From NCBI GenBank assembly GCA_965202735.1, contig OZ241844.1, positions 3,224,001-3,288,000 on the forward strand: a DNA stretch of 64,000 bases. Direction: 5' to 3'. Numbering within the stretch: the first letter of the stretch is position 1; each line of letters opens with the position of its first letter. The notes under the pieces were generated by a model. The model was not told the DNA's origin and did no database searches. It worked only from the letters and a program-made list of their open reading frames with translations. Below are positions 60,026 to 64,000 of this stretch, piece after piece. Origin of the DNA: HK1 sp965202735 (GTDB lineage: Bacteria; Pseudomonadota; Gammaproteobacteria; HK1). Made by a program: the position numbers and the translations under genes.

Positions 60026-61438
60026 TCACGGATGCCGGCCGCCCGCCGCCGCTGCCGGCTCGACCGGACGGGTCATGCGGAGGACCTCCGCGACGTCGTC
60101 GACCTCGTCGATGGCGAGCAGCGCCTCGGCGAGGGCGTCGCGCCGGTTCGCGCCCATCCAGGGGGCCGCGAGTCCGTCGAACTTCGCCTTCAGCTCCTCG
60201 CGCGAGAGGAAGTTCTCGGGCTCGCCTTTCGGTATCCGCACGTACCGCTCGTATGTCCCGCGCCCGGTCGTCACCCGGGCGAGCCCGGCCATCCGGTCCG
60301 GGAAGTCCGCCTCGGCCCGGTCGTCGACCACGGTGCGGACGCGCCGGCAGAGATCGAGGGTCTCCCGGTCGCCGACGTGGGTGCGGTAGGAGTCCCAGGT
60401 GAGGGCGCCGTCGCGCAGCGCCACCGCGGCGCAGAACGGCATCGAGAACTGTCCGTCGACATAGGACGTGGGCCGCTGCTTCTCTTCTTCCGGATCCCCG
60501 ATGATGTCCCAGCCGGTGCGCGAGAGTCCGACTTCCACCGACTCGACCTCCCGCCAGTCGATGCCGTGCTCGTCGCGGAGCGCGAGCAGCGCGTCGACCG
60601 GCGCGTGGCTGTACCGGCAGGACGGATACGGCTTGATCGCGATGCGCAGCGTCTCCCACCGCTCGCCGAGGCCCGCGTCGGCGAGGCTCGGGTTCGCGTT
60701 CGGCGCGTAGGCATGAAGGAAGCCGGCCCGGCCCTCGATCGCTTCGCGCGCGCCGCGGAATCCCTCCCGCGCCATGCAGGCCGCGATGAGCCCGTTCATC
60801 GCGGCGTAGCCGGTATGGAACGGCTTGTTCCACGCGCCGTCGACGAGGAACTGCATCGAGCCGGCGGCGAGGCTGCCGCACAGCCCGAACGCGTCCTCCA
60901 TCCGCGAGGCGTCGAGCCCCAGCACCCGGCCGGCGGCCGCCGCGGCGCCGAACACGCCGCACGTGGGCGTCGGGTGGAACCCCTGCCGATAGTGGTCGGA
61001 GGGCCCGAGGGCGAGGCTCAGGCGAATCTGCACCTCGTACCCGGCGACGATGGCCGCGGCCACGGTGCGGCCGTTCGCCCCGACCATCTCCGCCGCGGCC
61101 AGCGCCGCCGGCACGATCGGCGCGCTCGGATGGATCGAGCCGCTCGCGTGGGTGTCGTCGAAGTCGAGCGAGTGGCCGAGGTTGCCGTTGAACAGCGCCG
61201 CGGCGGGAGGCGAGTAGGCGGCGCCGTCGCCGATGACGCTCGCGTTTCCGGAGCCGAGCCCGAGGTGTCGCAGCGCCGCCGCCATCGAGGCGCTCAGCCC
61301 CGCGTCGTTGCGCCCGCGAATGGAGATGCCGACCTGGTCCATGAGCAGCATCCGGGTGCGCTCGACGACCTCCGGATCGAGCGACGCGAAGTCGATTCCG
61401 GCGACGAATTCCGCGAGTCGGCGGGTGATTCCGGTCAT
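60026..61438 (-). CDS. MmgE/PrpD family protein
   Basis: 470-residue protein of the 2-methylcitrate dehydratase/cis-aconitate decarboxylase fold. Segments: FDDTHASGSIHPSAPIVPAA, YEVQIRLSLALGPSDHYRQG, FHPTPTCGVFGAAAAAGRVLGL and the C-terminal IAIKPYPSCRYSHAPVDALL. cis-Aconitate decarboxylase makes itaconate, and PrpD dehydrates 2-methylcitrate; the neighbours (MaoC, acyl-CoA dehydrogenase, CoA-transferase) favour a small dicarboxylic acid substrate. Start ATG at 61438 with GAGG. It is the first gene of the minus-strand cluster. A broken relative is at 36.86 kb. Confidence 0.92.
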   Translation of the reverse strand: MTGITRRLAEFVAGIDFASLDPEVVERTRMLLMDQVGISIRGRNDAGLSASMAAALRHLGLGSGNASVIGDGAAYSPPAAALFNGNLGHSLDFDDTHASGSIHPSAPIVPAALAAAEMVGANGRTVAAAIVAGYEVQIRLSLALGPSDHYRQGFHPTPTCGVFGAAAAAGRVLGLDASRMEDAFGLCGSLAAGSMQFLVDGAWNKPFHTGYAAMNGLIAACMAREGFRGAREAIEGRAGFLHAYAPNANPSLADAGLGERWETLRIAIKPYPSCRYSHAPVDALLALRDEHGIDWREVESVEVGLSRTGWDIIGDPEEEKQRPTSYVDGQFSMPFCAAVALRDGALTWDSYRTHVGDRETLDLCRRVRTVVDDRAEADFPDRMAGLARVTTGRGTYERYVRIPKGEPENFLSREELKAKFDGLAAPWMGANRRDALAEALLAIDEVDDVAEVLRMTRPVEPAAAAGGRHP

Positions 61439-61610
61439 GATGGGGATCCTCGTGGGAAGTGGCGGGATGGTAGCGGATGGGCGGGGCTCGTGCAGCGGCG
61501 CCGCTCCCGCAGCCGTCCCGAATCGTGTGGACACACCGGTATCGACGCCGCAGACTCGGGTGTGCCTGCCTTGCCGCTTCGGCGCCGGGCACCGATCGAG
61601 GACGCGCATC

Positions 61611-62357
61611 ATGAGCGAGGCCGCCACGACGCACACCGGGCCGCTCGGCTCCACCGTCCACGTCCTGCGCGCCGATGCCGGCACCATCGCCGCGCTCGCC
61701 GCCATCGACTGGAGCCGCCACTTCCGGCGGGTCTGCCTCGACCCGGTGCGGGGGGTCATCACCCTGATGTCGCCCTCGTATCCCCATGAAGACCTGTCGA
61801 AGATCCTCGACGACGTCGTCGATGCGGCCGGGAGCCTCATCGCCGGCGTGACCAAGGGGCTGCGGAGCACCCGCCTGCGAAGGCCCGACGAGCCCCCCGG
61901 CACGGGGATGGAGCCGGACTGCGCCTTCTACGTCGGGGATCGGGCCCGGCGGTACTTCGCCGCACTGGAAGAGGGCGACGAGGCGGAGGACGCCTTCGTG
62001 GAGCGCACGGCGCCGGACCTGGTGGTCGAGGTCGAGATCACCAGCGCCGACGAAGGCAAGGCCGCCCGCTACGGGGAGATGGGAGTGCGCGAGATGTGGC
62101 GACTGCACGGCCGCAAGGGCACGAGGGAGCTCCGGGTGGAGCTCCTGGCCCTGGAGGCCGGCTCCGCGCCACGCCTGATCGAAGCCTCGCAGGTACTCCA
62201 GGGGCTCACGCCCGACGACGTGTGCGCGGCGGTGACGGGGGTGCGGGCCGGCCGGAACCATGACGAGAGAAAGGATGCCGTCGCCCGCGTCGTCCGCCGG
62301 CGTCAGCATGTGAGCGCGCGAGTACGCGAGGGGGAGGCGGCATACGTCGCCTCCTGA
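61611..62357 (+). CDS. Uma2-family PD-(D/E)XK endonuclease, complete copy
   Basis: 248-residue protein with the Uma2 layout: CLDPVRGVITLMSPSYPHEDLSKIL, the MEPDCAFYVGD metal-binding aspartate, ERTAPDLVVEVEITSADEGK with the core acidic pair, and KAARYGEMGVREMWRLHG. A basic C-terminal tail of about 30 residues follows. Uma2 proteins are widespread in high numbers in some lineages and have no firm function; a nuclease fold is the basis. It is divergent from the MmgE/PrpD gene. The 3.8 kb remnant is a broken relative. Confidence 0.88.
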   Translation: MSEAATTHTGPLGSTVHVLRADAGTIAALAAIDWSRHFRRVCLDPVRGVITLMSPSYPHEDLSKILDDVVDAAGSLIAGVTKGLRSTRLRRPDEPPGTGMEPDCAFYVGDRARRYFAALEEGDEAEDAFVERTAPDLVVEVEITSADEGKAARYGEMGVREMWRLHGRKGTRELRVELLALEAGSAPRLIEASQVLQGLTPDDVCAAVTGVRAGRNHDERKDAVARVVRRRQHVSARVREGEAAYVAS

Positions 62358-62369
62358 GCGACCCGGGAC

Positions 62370-62548
62370 GGCCCGCCCGTCCGCGACCGTTTGGGCGTAC
62401 CCCCTTGGGGGCGGTCTGCTCGTCCCTCCGGAGCAGCCCGCCCGCAGCCCCGGGACGGACCGCCCGTACTGCCCTTTGGGCGATCCGCCCGTATCTCTGG
62501 ACGGGGACCCGCCCGTAGCCCCCCGGAACCGGCCCGCCCGTAGCCCCG
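62370..62548. repeat. Irregular GC-rich repeat with CCGCCCGTA words
   Basis: The word CCGCCCGT or CCGCCCGTA occurs six times (near 62375, 62447, 62461, 62486, 62509 and 62532) with spacings from about 14 to 70 bp, mixed with short palindromes such as CCCTTTGGG and ACCCCCTTGGGGGCG. It fills the gap between the Uma2 and haloacid dehalogenase genes, which converge there, so it may end both transcripts. Confidence 0.55.
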
Positions 62549-63256
62549 TCAGGCGGCGCCCAGCTTCGCCGCCAGATCGACGAAATCGCCGGCGACGAAG
62601 TCGAAGTCGTGCTCGGCCCTGAAGTCCCGGCTCTGATGCGGCCCGTACTCGGTGGGACGGGCGACGAAGGCGGTGCGCATCCCGTGGGAGGCGGCGTGCA
62701 CGAGGTCGTCGTTGTGGGCCGCGACCATCAGCACGCGCTCCGGCGGGAGGTCCAGGTACGCGCAGGTGCCGAGATAGGCTTGCGGCAAGGGCTTGTACGC
62801 GCGGCAGGGCTCGGCTCCGAGGATCGCGTCCCACGGCAGGCCCGCGCGCTTCGCCATGTTCACCATCATCGCGACGTTGCCGTTCGAGCAGGTGGCGGTG
62901 ATGAAGCGCCGGCGCAGGGCGGTGAGACCTTCCACGGCGTCCGGCCACGGATCGAGGCGGTGCCAGGCGCGGTTGAAGTGGTCGATTCCGGCCTCGTCGA
63001 GCCCCCCGATGCCGAACCGCTCCACGAGCTCGCACAGGCTCTCTCGGTGCAGGTCGTCGAGCCGCACCCATGCGCGCTCGCCGCTTCGCACCCGCTCCAT
63101 CGCGGGCTGGTACATCCCGCGCCAGGCGTCCGCGAACGCCTCCCAGTCGGCCTCGACACCGAGGCGTCCGCCGAGCGCGCGGCCCTCGCGAACGATGCCC
63201 GACCGCCAGTCCACGACGGTGCCGAAGACATCGAAGGCGAGCGCCTCGATCTCCAT
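62549..63256 (-). CDS. Haloacid dehalogenase, type II (HAD superfamily)
   Basis: 235-residue L-2-haloacid dehalogenase-like enzyme. Motif I FDVFGTVVDWRSGI starts with the nucleophile aspartate, motif II SNGN, motif III lysine in KPLPQAYLG, and motif IV VAAHNDDLVHAASHG. The sequence CSNGNVAMM and the GPHQSRDF segment match the type II group that hydrolyses short 2-haloacids. Motifs look complete. It is 45 bp downstream of the peptide-type permease gene on the minus strand, with no obvious functional link. Confidence 0.93.
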   Translation of the reverse strand: MEIEALAFDVFGTVVDWRSGIVREGRALGGRLGVEADWEAFADAWRGMYQPAMERVRSGERAWVRLDDLHRESLCELVERFGIGGLDEAGIDHFNRAWHRLDPWPDAVEGLTALRRRFITATCSNGNVAMMVNMAKRAGLPWDAILGAEPCRAYKPLPQAYLGTCAYLDLPPERVLMVAAHNDDLVHAASHGMRTAFVARPTEYGPHQSRDFRAEHDFDFVAGDFVDLAAKLGAA

Positions 63257-63301
63257 TGGGTCTGCTCCTCGCCTCGGCCGTCCGGTGTCGGCGCGCCGGT
63301 G

Positions 63302-64000
63302 TCAGCGCGAACGCAGCTTCGGGTCCAGCAGGTCGCGCAGCGCGTCGCCGAAGAGGTTGAACCCGAACACCGCGAGGGTGATGGCGAGGCCCGGGAATAT
63401 CGAGAGCCACGGCGCGCTCTCGATGAACTCCACCGCCGCGCCCTTGAGCATCAGCCCCCACGCCGGCGTCGGGTCCTGCACGCCCATGCCGAGGTAGGAG
63501 AGCACCGCCTCGAGCAGGATGGCCTGGCCCACGAAGTAGGTCAGCATGATGAGGAACGGAGCCATCACGTTGGGCGCCATGTGGCGCAGGATGATGCGCG
63601 CATGGCTGTACCCGAGGGCGCGCGCGGCGTCCACGTAGGGGATCTCGCGGATCGAGAGCGCGCTGGAACGCACCACCCGGGCGCACTGGGGGATGAAGGG
63701 GACGACGATCGCGATGATCACGTTCTGCACGCCGGGTCCGAGGGTCGCCACGACCGCCAGCGCCATGATGATGAGCGGGAAGGCGAGGAAGATGTCCACG
63801 ATCCGCTGGACGATCAGGTCGAACAGCCCGCCGAAGTAGGCGCTCGCGACACCGATGACCAGGCCGGCCGTCGCGCCCAGGAACGCGGAGACCAGCCCGA
63901 TGAACAGCGCGGTACGGGCTCCGTGGAGGACGCGCGTCAGGATGTCGCGGCCGAATTCGTCGGTGCCCATCAGGAACTGGCCGCCCGGCGGGGTGAGCAT
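63302..64000 (-). CDS. ABC transporter permease, DppC/OppC type (N-terminus outside the window)
   Basis: The 232 visible residues include the periplasmic GTDEFGRDILTRVLHGARTAL segment, five membrane spans, and the cytoplasmic EAA loop DAARALGYSHARIILRHMAPN, which touches the ATPase. The C-terminus AVFGFNLFGDALRDLLDPKLR is typical of DppC. About 50-70 residues with the first membrane span lie beyond the right edge; the methionine at the edge is probably internal. It should form a peptide or nickel importer with a DppB partner outside the window. Confidence 0.9.
   Translation of the reverse strand: MLTPPGGQFLMGTDEFGRDILTRVLHGARTALFIGLVSAFLGATAGLVIGVASAYFGGLFDLIVQRIVDIFLAFPLIIMALAVVATLGPGVQNVIIAIVVPFIPQCARVVRSSALSIREIPYVDAARALGYSHARIILRHMAPNVMAPFLIMLTYFVGQAILLEAVLSYLGMGVQDPTPAWGLMLKGAAVEFIESAPWLSIFPGLAITLAVFGFNLFGDALRDLLDPKLRSR

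Noticed and set aside
59460..63686. 1408-codon minus-strand frame
   Set aside because: Only its last 172 codons (MaoC hydratase) are a gene; the rest is antisense to, or in another frame from, well-supported genes.
1..64000. tRNA or rRNA genes
   Set aside because: Scanned by eye for conserved tRNA T-arm sequences and rRNA segments; matches such as GATTCGAACCC near 30.77 kb lie inside a protein gene. A covariance search would be decisive.

Overview
The window is very GC-rich bacterial DNA with codon use heavily biased to G/C at third positions. PdxJ, an SbmA/BacA-type transporter, a LivFGMHK-type branched-chain amino acid transporter, several CaiB/BaiF CoA-transferases, MmgE/PrpD proteins and a TcuA-like flavoprotein point to a member of the Pseudomonadota (alpha- or gamma-proteobacterial), probably known only from a metagenome. 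No rRNA, tRNA or CRISPR array was recognised.

Layout. 1-6.5 kb: the end of a large RecQ/UvrD-type helicase, pdxJ, a Uma2 nuclease remnant, a ParDE-type toxin-antitoxin pair and an exported DUF3179 protein. 6.5-14.4 kb: a desaturase flanked by two tandem-repeat arrays, then an accessory zone with a toxin remnant, a single-chain restriction-modification enzyme, an A/T-rich frameshifted PD-(D/E)XK gene, and fragments of an integrase and an aldehyde dehydrogenase. 14.4-24.6 kb: sbmA, a cupin-like enzyme, a D-cysteine desulfhydrase-like enzyme, an AAA-ATPase/nuclease and the Liv operon, with the binding-protein gene divergent. 24.7-30 kb: an orphan Cas6-like gene next to an S24 peptidase, a 2OG oxygenase, and three dehydrogenase genes, one of which is an in-frame chimera. 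30.3-37.2 kb: a mobile island with a multicopper oxidase of foreign composition, overlapping integrases, an ISAs1-type insertion sequence whose transposase carries a DruA (DUF4338) domain, and truncated genes. 37.2-64 kb: mostly metabolic genes (CoA-transferases, D-aminoacylase, CitE-like lyase, enoyl-CoA hydratase, IlvE, acyl-CoA dehydrogenase, MaoC hydratase, MmgE/PrpD, Rieske oxygenase plus desaturase), transporters, an RpiR regulator, a Uma2 nuclease, a haloacid dehalogenase, and an oligopeptide-type permease cut by the right edge.

The most notable structure is not a protein. Five copies of a 114-123 bp (one 50 bp) palindrome-ended element, here called MITE-1, sit in intergenic gaps at 4.9, 16.25, 23.1, 26.1 and 55.3 kb, and each is flanked by its own 10-16 bp direct repeat, as expected of target-site duplications. 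One copy lies inside a second 70-bp inverted-repeat element (MITE-2). Removing the insert plus one direct repeat restores that element to exactly the 70 bp of its other copy at 42.5 kb, which itself sits against the start codon of a citE-like gene. A third dispersed sequence (R3, about 130 bp) occurs three times, each time next to broken or mobile genes.

How the genes may work together: the Liv transporter, IlvE, enoyl-CoA hydratase, acyl-CoA dehydrogenase, MaoC hydratase, CitE-like lyase and several CoA-transferases suggest uptake and CoA-dependent breakdown of branched-chain or C5 dicarboxylic acids. This is inferred from family membership only.
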